From Stappia sp. TSB10P1A (lineage in GTDB: Bacteria; Pseudomonadota; Alphaproteobacteria; Rhizobiales; Stappiaceae): DNA of 64,000 nt. The first letter of the stretch is position 1. Every line of letters starts with the position of its first letter. The position numbers were made by a program, and so were the translations under genes. The stretch is from the NCBI RefSeq assembly GCF_900185725.1, contig NZ_FYAU01000035.1, forward strand, positions 62,001 to 126,000, in the 5' to 3' direction. Below, one piece after another: positions 56,494 to 64,000 of the stretch. Below the pieces are notes generated by a model. That model worked only from the letters and a program-made list of their open reading frames with translations, was not told the origin of the DNA and ran no database searches.

Positions 56494-56525
56494 GCGACAT
56501 CCCTTATGAATGGGTGTCGCTTTTT
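56494..56525 (+). terminator. Terminator-like hairpin between tig and clpP
   Basis: GCGACA-T-CCC pairs with GGG-TGTCGC (one bulged T, 8-nt loop), followed directly by TTTTT. It may terminate tig read-through, but it lies only about 8 nt past the predicted RpoH -10 and so at the very 5' end of the heat-shock transcript. Confidence 0.65.
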
Positions 56526-56646
56526 CGACTCAAGACCGAGACAGAGACCGTTCCTGCCCGCCTGCCAGCGGCGACCTGAGTGAAGGGGTGGCGGCTCCGC
56601 GAGAGCGGCGGAGCCCGGGAACGTTCCTCCAAAGCATGGACGAGGC

Positions 56647-57285
56647 ATGAAGGATCCAGTCGATTTCGCCGTGAACTCACTCGTGCCGATGGTCGTCGAG
56701 CAGACGAACCGGGGCGAGCGCGCGTTCGATATCTATTCGCGGCTCCTCAAGGAGCGCATCATCTTCCTGACCGGACCGATCGAGGATCATCTGGCGACGC
56801 TCGTCTGTGCGCAGTTGCTCTATCTTGAGGCGGAGAATCCGAGCAAGGAGATCGCCATCTATATCAATTCGCCCGGTGGCTACGTGACCTCGGGCCTGGC
56901 GATCTACGACACGATCCAGTTCATCCGCCCGGAAGTCTCGACGCTGTGCATCGGCCAGGCCGCCTCGATGGGCTCGCTGCTGCTGGCGGCCGGTGCCAAG
57001 GGCAGCCGCTTCTCGCTGCCGAATTCGCGGGTCATGGTGCACCAGCCGTCCGGCGGCTTCCGCGGTACGGCCGCGGACATCATGCTGCATGCGCAGGAAA
57101 TCCTGAGCCTGAAGAAGCGGCTCAACGAGATCTATGTGAAGCACACCGGCCAGTCGCTGGACGCCGTCGAGGAAGCGCTGGAGCGCGACAAGTTCCTGAC
57201 GCCGGAGATGGCCAAGGAGTTCGGAATCATCGACGGTGTCATTTCCAGCCGGACCAGCCTCGGCGGGGACGGCAAGTCGAAGTGA
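56647..57285 (+). CDS. clpP: ATP-dependent Clp protease proteolytic subunit
   Basis: Barrel-shaped serine protease working with ClpX and ClpA. The 212-residue product has the triad S107 ([11 protein letters not shown]), H132 ([10 protein letters not shown]) and D181 (ERDKFLT). The start follows GAGG. A heat-shock promoter and hairpin lie upstream; clpX follows after 244 bp. Confidence 0.97.
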   Translation: MKDPVDFAVNSLVPMVVEQTNRGERAFDIYSRLLKERIIFLTGPIEDHLATLVCAQLLYLEAENPSKEIAIYINSPGGYVTSGLAIYDTIQFIRPEVSTLCIGQAASMGSLLLAAGAKGSRFSLPNSRVMVHQPSGGFRGTAADIMLHAQEILSLKKRLNEIYVKHTGQSLDAVEEALERDKFLTPEMAKEFGIIDGVISSRTSLGGDGKSK

Positions 57286-57399
57286 CGTAACGGTGCCAAG
57301 GCCGGACCCGCCTCAGGGCGGCGTGCGGCGTCCCTCCGGACCGTCAAGGCCGGCGCCATGGCTTCGCCTTAAACGTATATTGATTTTTGAGGTGGAAGC

Positions 57400-57529
57400 A
57401 TGATGACATTTACGGGACGAGTGCGGGCGGGTCTCTGGTCCGGTTCCGGAAAAGAGGAGAACGAATGCGTTCTTCTCGCAAGACACAGCGGAAGGGCAAG
57501 ATCCTTCCGAAGCACGCGGGGTTTACCTG

Positions 57530-57537
<8 letters not shown>
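57400..57537 (+). CDS. Candidate leader ORF 1 before clpX (45 codons)
   Basis: ATG ATG at 57400/57403 preceded by GAGGTGG at good spacing; encodes [20 protein letters not shown]... and stops with TAA at 57535-57537, overlapping the clpX start by 8 bp in another frame. No recognisable family. If translated, it would interfere with or couple to clpX initiation. Evidence is only the ribosome-binding site and the position. Confidence 0.25.
57465..57530 (+). CDS. Candidate leader peptide before clpX (21 residues)
   Basis: ATG at 57465 with a strong GAGGAG five bases upstream. It codes a very basic 21-residue peptide ([20 protein letters not shown] plus T) and its TGA overlaps the clpX ATG as TGATG, a classical coupling junction. 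clpX itself has only a weak G-run before its start, so it may depend on this leader. A hairpin (CGGAAGG/CCTTCCG, 57489-57509) lies inside the ORF. Not a known family. Confidence 0.4.
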
Positions 57538-58795
<1,258 letters not shown>

Positions 58796-58823
58796 GGCCA
58801 CGCATATCTGCCTAATGATGCTG

Positions 58824-58856
58824 AAGGCCCCGGTCCGGCGACGGATCGGGGCCTTT
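58824..58856 (+). terminator. Terminator of clpX
   Basis: AAGGCCCCG pairs with CGGGGCCTT (58824-58832 with 58847-58855), followed by TG; 28 bp after the clpX stop. T-tract short (three T). Confidence 0.7.
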
Positions 58857-59027
58857 GCCGTCAAAGGATCCGGCGCGGCGGCAAGCATCTTGCTTAGGGG
58901 GATGCGATGGGGGGATTTCCCCGGATTTCCACCGTTTGCCCTGGTGGGAGGCGCAGATTTTCGGCGAATCAAGGCCGTTTGCGCTTAGACTCAGATCAAC
59001 GCGGGGCGGCCGTTCGGTCAGCGTGCC

Positions 59028-59057
59028 TTGACACGTTGCAGGGGGCTCGCCACCTAT
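59028..59057 (+). promoter_or_regulatory. Candidate promoter of lon
   Basis: A perfect TTGACA (59028-59033) and ACCTAT (59052-59057) with an 18-bp spacer, about 190 bp before lon. The RpoH pattern is not met here: CTTG to CCTAT is 22 bp. Confidence 0.4.
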
Positions 59058-59247
59058 TGGCATAACAGGCAAGCGGGGCGACCGCCAACGTGCCCAACGG
59101 GGCGGGGGTGGTCGGCCGGTCTGGACGCCAGCTTCCGGCGGTCTTCGGCGACCGGCGCGGGGCGAGATGATCCCGACACCGCTTCCGCATGCACCCGTCG
59201 TGTCTGCCACTCCCCGGGGCGGCGGGTTCGCAAGGAAAGGAAGATCC

Positions 59248-61671
59248 ATGACTGATTTCGATGCGCGGACCGAGGGCGATACCACCCTCCATGCCGTCCT
59301 CCCCTTGCGCGATATCGTCGTGTTCCCGCACATGATCGTGCCGCTGTTCGTCGGCCGCGAGAAGTCGATCCGCGCGCTCGAAGAGGTGATGAGCGCCGAC
59401 AAGCAGATCCTGCTGGCGACGCAGATCAACGCCTCCGACGACGAGCCCTCGTCCTCCGACATTTACGAGGTCGGCACGCTGGCCACCGTTCTGCAGCTCC
59501 TGAAGCTGCCGGACAACACGGTCAAGGTGCTGGTCGAGGGCGTGTCGCGTGCCCGCATCACCTCCTTCACGGAGCGCAGCGACCTGTTCGAAGCGCATGC
59601 GACGGTGCTGCCCGACACCGACACCGACACGGTCGAGGTGGAGGCGCTGTCGCGCTCGGTTGTCGCCGAGTTCGACAACTATGTGAAGCTCAACAAGAAG
59701 GTTTCGCCCGAAGTGCTCGGCGCGATCGGCCAGATCGACGACAATTCCAAGCTGGCCGACACGATCGCCTCGCATCTGGCGGTGAAGATCCCGGAGAAGC
59801 AGGAGATCCTCGCGATCACCTCGGTTGCCGGTCGGCTCGAGCGCGTTCTCGGCCTGATGGAGAGCGAGATCTCCGTCCTGCAGGTGGAAAAGCGCATCCG
59901 CTCGCGCGTCAAGCGCCAGATGGAGAAGACCCAGCGCGAGTACTATCTCAACGAGCAGATGAAGGCGATCCAGAAGGAGCTCGGCGACGGCGAGGAAGGC
60001 CGCGACGAGGTGGCCGAACTGGAAGATCGGATCATCAAGACCAGGTTGTCGAAGGAAGCGCGCGAAAAGGCCAATGCAGAGCTGCGCAAGCTCAAGCAGA
60101 TGAGCCCGATGTCGGCGGAAGCCACGGTCGTGCGCAACTATCTCGACTGGCTGCTCGGCATTCCCTGGGGCCGCAAGGGCAAGGTCAAGCACGACCTCAA
60201 GCACGCCCAGGCGGTGCTGGACGCGGATCACTATGGCCTGGAGAAGGTCAAGGACCGTATCGTCGAGTATCTCGCCGTGCAGAAGCGCGCCAACAAGCTG
60301 AAGGGGCCGATCCTCTGCCTCGTCGGCCCTCCGGGCGTCGGCAAGACCTCGCTCGGCAAGTCGATCGCCAAGTCGACGGGCCGCGAGTTCGTGCGCATGT
60401 CGCTCGGCGGCGTGCGTGACGAGGCCGAGATCCGCGGTCACCGCCGCACCTATATCGGCTCGATGCCCGGCAAGGTCATCCAGTCGATGAAGAAGGCGAA
60501 GAAGTCCAACCCGCTCTTCCTGCTCGACGAGATCGACAAGATGGGCATGGATTTCCGCGGCGATCCGTCCTCGGCCCTGCTGGAGGTGCTGGATCCGGAG
60601 CAGAACTCGTCGTTCATGGACCACTATCTGGAGGTCGAGTACGACCTTTCGGACGTGATGTTCGTGACCACGGCCAACACGCTCAACATCCCGGCGCCGC
60701 TGATGGACCGGATGGAGATCATCCGCATCGCCGGCTACACCGAGGACGAGAAGGTGGAAATCGCCCGCCGTCACCTGCTGCCCAAGGCCGAGAAGGACCA
60801 CGGGCTGCGCGCCGGCGAGTTCGAGGTGTCGGACGCGGCGCTCAGGATGGTGATCCGGCGCTACACCCGCGAGGCGGGCGTGCGGAACCTGGAGCGCGAA
60901 CTGGCGACCCTGGCACGCAAGGCGGTCAAGGAGATCCTGATGTCCGACAAGCCGGCCATCAAGGTCGACGAGGCGGTGGTCGAGGAGTTCCTGGGCGTTC
61001 CGCGCTATCGCTACGGCGAGGCGGAGCTGGAGGACCAGGTCGGCGTCGTCACCGGTCTTGCCTGGACCGAGGTGGGGGGCGAGTTGCTCACCATCGAGGG
61101 CGTCATGATGCCCGGAAAGGGCAAGATGACGGTCACCGGCAACCTGCGCGACGTGATGAAGGAGTCCATCTCCGCGGCGGCGTCCTATGTCCGCTCGCGG
61201 GCGGTCGACTTCGGCATCGAGCCGCCGTTGTTCGACAAGCGCGACATCCACGTGCACGTGCCGGAAGGCGCGACGCCGAAGGATGGGCCGTCGGCCGGCA
61301 TCGCCATGGCCACCGCCGTAATCTCGGTGATGACGGGCATTCCGGTGCGCCGCCATGTGGCGATGACGGGCGAGATCACCCTGCGCGGGCGGATCCTGCC
61401 GATCGGCGGCTTGAAGGAGAAGCTGCTGGCGGCGCTGCGCGGCGGCATCACCACCGTGATGATCCCGGAGGACAATGCCAAGGATCTCGCGGACATCCCC
61501 GACAACGTCAAGAACGGGCTGGAGATCATCCCGGTGTCGCGGATGGAGGATGTGCTGAAGACCGCGCTGGTGCGCACCCCCGAGCCCATCGAATGGGACG
61601 AGGCGGCGGCTGCCGCGGCGGCCAAGTCGGTGGTGCAGGAGGATGAGGCGGCCAAGCTCGTCGCCCATTGA
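59248..61671 (+). CDS. lon: ATP-dependent protease Lon
   Basis: Cytoplasmic AAA+ serine protease for damaged and regulatory proteins. The 807-residue product has the N-terminal LON substrate domain ([20 protein letters not shown]), Walker [10 protein letters not shown], Walker [10 protein letters not shown], and the catalytic serine in [10 protein letters not shown] with the dyad lysine about 40 residues later. The start follows AAGGAAAGGAAG; the 27 upstream codons are unsupported. Confidence 0.98.
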   Translation: MTDFDARTEGDTTLHAVLPLRDIVVFPHMIVPLFVGREKSIRALEEVMSADKQILLATQINASDDEPSSSDIYEVGTLATVLQLLKLPDNTVKVLVEGVSRARITSFTERSDLFEAHATVLPDTDTDTVEVEALSRSVVAEFDNYVKLNKKVSPEVLGAIGQIDDNSKLADTIASHLAVKIPEKQEILAITSVAGRLERVLGLMESEISVLQVEKRIRSRVKRQMEKTQREYYLNEQMKAIQKELGDGEEGRDEVAELEDRIIKTRLSKEAREKANAELRKLKQMSPMSAEATVVRNYLDWLLGIPWGRKGKVKHDLKHAQAVLDADHYGLEKVKDRIVEYLAVQKRANKLKGPILCLVGPPGVGKTSLGKSIAKSTGREFVRMSLGGVRDEAEIRGHRRTYIGSMPGKVIQSMKKAKKSNPLFLLDEIDKMGMDFRGDPSSALLEVLDPEQNSSFMDHYLEVEYDLSDVMFVTTANTLNIPAPLMDRMEIIRIAGYTEDEKVEIARRHLLPKAEKDHGLRAGEFEVSDAALRMVIRRYTREAGVRNLERELATLARKAVKEILMSDKPAIKVDEAVVEEFLGVPRYRYGEAELEDQVGVVTGLAWTEVGGELLTIEGVMMPGKGKMTVTGNLRDVMKESISAAASYVRSRAVDFGIEPPLFDKRDIHVHVPEGATPKDGPSAGIAMATAVISVMTGIPVRRHVAMTGEITLRGRILPIGGLKEKLLAALRGGITTVMIPEDNAKDLADIPDNVKNGLEIIPVSRMEDVLKTALVRTPEPIEWDEAAAAAAAKSVVQEDEAAKLVAH

Positions 61672-61691
61672 TCCACCGCTTATTCACAGGA

Positions 61692-61723
61692 AAAGGGGCG
61701 CCGGCGGAAGCAGGCGCCCCTTT
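61692..61723 (+). terminator. Terminator of lon
   Basis: Perfect 11-bp stem AAAGGGGCGCC/GGCGCCCCTTT with a 10-nt loop, 20 bp after the lon stop; the T-run is short (TTTG). Confidence 0.8.
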
Positions 61724-61855
61724 GTCATGAGAAAAGCCGGAAAATCGCGGATTTCTGCGCTTTTCAGCTTGCCACGAGCGGGTTTTCGCAAGAGTGTCCC
61801 TCCCCGAAGCCTGTCACGAATCGTCGGGCTTGCTGTTTCGAGGAAAGGGACTGCC

Positions 61856-62131
61856 ATGAACAAAAACGACCTGATCGCCGCTGTCGCAGAGAAGACGGGC
61901 CTCACCAAGGCGCAGGCTGGCGAGGCTGTCGACGCGGCGCTCGACGCGATCACTGGTACGCTGAAGAGCGGCGATGAAGTCCGCATCATCGGCTTCGGCA
62001 ATTTCTCCGTCTCCGAGCGCGCCGCCTCCGAGGGCCGCAACCCGCGCACCGGCGAGACGATCCAGATCCCGGCGTCGAAGACCCCGAAGTTCAAGGCCGG
62101 CAAGGGCCTCAAGGACGCCGTCAACGCCTGA
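61856..62131 (+). CDS. hupB: DNA-binding protein HU
   Basis: Nucleoid-associated dimer that bends DNA. The 91-residue product begins [20 protein letters not shown]; the DNA-binding arm signature [22 protein letters not shown] is complete. The start follows GAGGAAAGGGA. Adjacent to lon, as in many proteobacteria, with its own terminator. Confidence 0.97.
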   Translation: MNKNDLIAAVAEKTGLTKAQAGEAVDAALDAITGTLKSGDEVRIIGFGNFSVSERAASEGRNPRTGETIQIPASKTPKFKAGKGLKDAVNA

Positions 62132-62160
62132 TTGGCGCGGCCGTTCGAACCCTTCCGCTG

Positions 62161-62194
62161 ACGGCCCCCGCGGGATGCCCGCCGGGGCCGTTTT
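62161..62194 (+). terminator. Terminator of hupB
   Basis: ACGGCCCC...GGGGCCGT stem with an inner CGGGATGCCCG hairpin, followed by TTTTGCGTTT; 30 bp after the hupB stop. Confidence 0.85.
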
Positions 62195-62295
62195 GCGTTT
62201 GATCGCCCGTGCTCTGCCTTGCGCGACCCACGCGGATCGCTTGCGGCGCTGCGGGCTGTCTTTTACGCTCCGCGCACAGGATCGGAGGAAAGCAG

Positions 62296-63192
62296 ATGTC
62301 TGCACAGGTGGAGAGGGCGCCCGAAGGGCGCGGTGCCGAAGGCTGGGCCGAGGCCTTTCGGGAGGATTGTGCCCATGTGGCGCGGCTGCTCGGGGCGCCT
62401 GGCCGCGCGCGGCTTGCAGGGCTGCGCTGGTTCGGCCGGCCGGTGCTGGAGGTCGCCTCCTCGCGGGCTCTGCAGGAGGAATTGATCGCCTCGAGCGGCG
62501 TCCACCAGGATGCGCATGGCTTCGGGCGGATCGGCTGGAAGCCGGCGCCGGAACTGCGCGCCGGTGAGGTGACGCCGAGCGTCTGGCACTTGCCCGACCT
62601 GCCGACGCGGCCCTGGTTCGAGCCGGATGCGATCGACCGCCGGCTGGAGGCCGCGCATGCCGAGATCCTCGCCGATTTCACCGGCATTCGCGAGACCATG
62701 CAGCCGCATCCCGACAGCGGCGAGATCGTCAGCCGTGGCGCCTGGCCGGCGATCATCGTCATTGGCGCGGGCGGCGAGGCACCCGGCCTGCGGGCGCGGC
62801 TGCCGCATCTGATGCCGCTCATCGATGCGCTGCCGGTCTGCGGCAATTTCGGCTTCGTGTTCTTCGCCGGAACCGTGGCGGGCACGTCGATCGACGCCCA
62901 TTCCGGCTCGACCAATCTGCGGCTGCGGCGGCATCTGGCGCTCGCCGTGGCCGAGGACACCGATGCGGCGATGACCGTCGACGGGGTGTCGCGCCCCTGG
63001 ATCGCCGGGCGCTGCATGGCCTTCGACGACGCCTATGCCCATTCGGTGGAGCATCGCAGCGGCGGCGACCGGGTCATTCTGTCGGTCGACACCTGGCACC
63101 CGGCGCTTGACGAGGAGGAGGTCGCGGTCCTGTCCGATCCGGTCTTCCCGCGCTTCGGCAAGATCACCCGCTCGCTCGACGCGCCGGACTGA
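62296..63192 (+). CDS. Aspartyl/asparaginyl beta-hydroxylase-like dioxygenase
   Basis: Probable Fe(II)/2-oxoglutarate dioxygenase of the Asp/Asn hydroxylase fold. The 298-residue product has an iron-site histidine in DAHSGSTNLRLRRHLAL, whose arginine would hold 2-oxoglutarate, and a second in AYAHSVEHRS. The start follows GGAGGAAAGC. Substrate unknown: bacterial members act on proteins, peptides or lipids. Confidence 0.82.
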   Translation: MSAQVERAPEGRGAEGWAEAFREDCAHVARLLGAPGRARLAGLRWFGRPVLEVASSRALQEELIASSGVHQDAHGFGRIGWKPAPELRAGEVTPSVWHLPDLPTRPWFEPDAIDRRLEAAHAEILADFTGIRETMQPHPDSGEIVSRGAWPAIIVIGAGGEAPGLRARLPHLMPLIDALPVCGNFGFVFFAGTVAGTSIDAHSGSTNLRLRRHLALAVAEDTDAAMTVDGVSRPWIAGRCMAFDDAYAHSVEHRSGGDRVILSVDTWHPALDEEEVAVLSDPVFPRFGKITRSLDAPD

Positions 63193-63235
63193 TCCCGCAC
63201 GGCTGCGAACGGGCCTTGCCTGTCAGGCCGGGACA

Positions 63236-63273
63236 AGGCGAATTCAAGCGGATCTGACCGGTTGAATTCGCCT
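63236..63273. repeat. Perfect 12-bp inverted repeat
   Basis: AGGCGAATTCAA and its exact complement, separated by 14 nt. There is no T-tract on either strand. It lies 43 bp after the hydroxylase gene and 92 bp before tRNA-Val. Confidence 0.7.
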
Positions 63274-63365
63274 GCGGCTCGGCTTACAAGGCACGAGCCT
63301 TGCGGCGGGCCGCAGGGCCATCCCCAGGCGGCATGGCCCCGGATATTCCGGGCGGTCGCGGGAAG

Positions 63366-63441
63366 GGGCGGTTAGCTCAGTTGGTAGAGCGCCTCGTTTA
63401 CACCGAGGATGTCGGGAGTTCGAGTCTCTCACCGCCCACCA
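63366..63441 (+). tRNA. tRNA-Val (anticodon TAC)
   Basis: 76 nt with encoded CCA. Acceptor GGGCGGT/ACCGCCC; anticodon stem CCTCG/CGAGG with loop TTTACAC gives TAC at 63399-63401; D-arm TAGCTCAGTTGGTAGAGC and T-loop GTTCGAGTC are standard. Confidence 0.97.
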
Positions 63442-63496
63442 TTTTCGCCGCCGGCATCTGTCGTGGCGCCGTGGGCCCGGCCAAGAGGCCGGGGCC

Positions 63497-64000
63497 TCAC
63501 GCCTTGATCTGCGCGATCATCCGCTCCAGCCGCTCCATCGCACGCACGCCGGCCTCGATGCCGGGGGCATGGGTCGCTTCGCCGCGCAGCGCCCGCGCCG
63601 TGTCGGCCAGCAGGGCGGCATAGCCCTTGTGGTCCTCGTTGGCGGCGGCGGTGAAGTTGGGCGTCCACGACAGCGTGTCGCAGGCCGGGTCTAAGGTCGC
63701 GGCCGGATCGTCCGCCTTGAACGGCGGGTCGCGGTAGAGCCGCACATGGATGATGTTGTCGATTTCGAGCCGCGCATGGTCCCCCATGATGCGGAGTTCC
63801 TCCATCGGCGTGCCGCGCGACTGCACCGTGCCCATCACCACATTGCCGATCACCCCGCCCCTTGTGGTGAAGTTGACATGCAGCAGCAGCTTGCCCGGCG
63901 CGGGGCAGACCGAGCGCACCAGCATGTCGCCGAAGTCCTCGCCGACGAACCAGGGGATGAGGTCCATGTAGTGGACGCAGTGATGCAGGAAGAAGCCGGT
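63497..64000 (-). CDS. Gfo/Idh/MocA-family oxidoreductase (partial, N-terminus outside)
   Basis: C-terminal 167 residues of an NAD(P)-dependent sugar or inositol dehydrogenase-like protein; the frame is open to the right edge. The visible part includes GFFLHHCVHYMDLIPWF, where the H-x3-D-like motif of the substrate site lies, and the beta-sheet domain with IGNVVMGTVQSRGTPMEELRIMGDHARLEI. The N-terminal Rossmann domain is not in the window, so the substrate cannot be judged. Confidence 0.85.
   Translation of the reverse strand, partial: TGFFLHHCVHYMDLIPWFVGEDFGDMLVRSVCPAPGKLLLHVNFTTRGGVIGNVVMGTVQSRGTPMEELRIMGDHARLEIDNIIHVRLYRDPPFKADDPAATLDPACDTLSWTPNFTAAANEDHKGYAALLADTARALRGEATHAPGIEAGVRAMERLERMIAQIKA

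Larger units (their letters stand above)
58796..59247. other. Intergenic region between clpX and lon
   Basis: 452 bp holding the clpX terminator and the candidate lon promoter; the stretch between shows no gene. Confidence 0.5.

Noticed and set aside
56370-56648. 92-codon minus-strand frame between tig and clpP
   Set aside because: It runs opposite the RpoH promoter and hairpins, has no ribosome-binding site and shares a short peptide with the lon upstream region only because of the 17-bp DNA word.
59028-59057. RpoH promoter for lon
   Set aside because: CTTG and CCTAT are 22 bp apart, too far for the RpoH pattern; a sigma-70 type reading fits better.

Overview
The window reads as core chromosome of a high-GC alphaproteobacterium, most likely of the Hyphomicrobiales (Rhizobiales), perhaps near Stappia/Labrenzia/Pannonibacter. 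This is inferred from gene content and order alone: rne-amidase-mrcA-prfB, fabD-fabG-acpP-fabF-mltG-yicC-gmk, lptF-lptG-lptD-surA-pdxA-rsmA, nnr/glnB/glnA and tig-clpP-clpX-lon-hup. There is no prophage, insertion sequence, CRISPR array or obvious genomic island. About 50 protein genes (two truncated by the window edges) and two tRNA genes (Leu-TAG, Val-TAC) can be supported.

Layout. 0-4.5 kb, minus strand: aroQ-accB-accC (accC runs off the left edge), a DsbA-family oxidoreductase and an M48 protease with TPR repeats. 4.8-7.9 kb, plus strand: an aminotransferase, a gene-free block of tandem REP-like repeats, and a DUF4405 membrane protein. 8.1-10.8 kb: RNase E on the minus strand. 11.7-17.1 kb, plus strand: an amidase, PBP1A and RF2, the last with a programmed +1 frameshift. 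17.2-20.1 kb, minus strand: an M23 peptidase, a DUF455 ferritin-like protein and Bcp. 20.3-23.6 kb: a large AsmA/YhdP-like protein. 23.6-26.7 kb, minus strand: tyrS and rpsF-rpsR-rplI. 27-33.6 kb, plus strand: the fatty-acid cluster with mltG, yicC and gmk. 33.6-41.6 kb, minus strand: the LPS export and outer-membrane biogenesis operon lptF-lptG-lptD-surA-like-pdxA-rsmA. 41.9-46.7 kb, plus strand: pepA, holC, a methyltransferase and a CHASE4-GGDEF protein, with a tiny exported-peptide gene on the minus strand. 46.8-52.3 kb: a HAD hydrolase, an ABC-F ATPase and glnB-glnA on the minus strand, with a Tat-type cyclase on the plus strand. 52.7-63.2 kb, plus strand: a VOC protein, nnr, tRNA-Leu, the tig-clpP-clpX-lon proteostasis cluster, HU and an Asp/Asn hydroxylase-like protein. 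The window ends with tRNA-Val and a truncated Gfo/Idh/MocA oxidoreductase.

The genes cover envelope building (LPS export, peptidoglycan synthesis and splitting, outer-membrane chaperones), lipid synthesis, translation, proteolysis and nitrogen signalling. The less ordinary signals are regulatory or small: the prfB frameshift site, two overlapping candidate leader ORFs in front of clpX, a near-perfect RpoH promoter followed at once by a terminator-like hairpin before clpP, a sigma-54 promoter with two candidate NtrC sites before glnB, a 40-residue exported-peptide gene with its own terminator, a 482-bp tandem repeat made of REP-like hairpins, and an AT-rich palindrome cluster beside rne. I found no clearly new multi-gene system.
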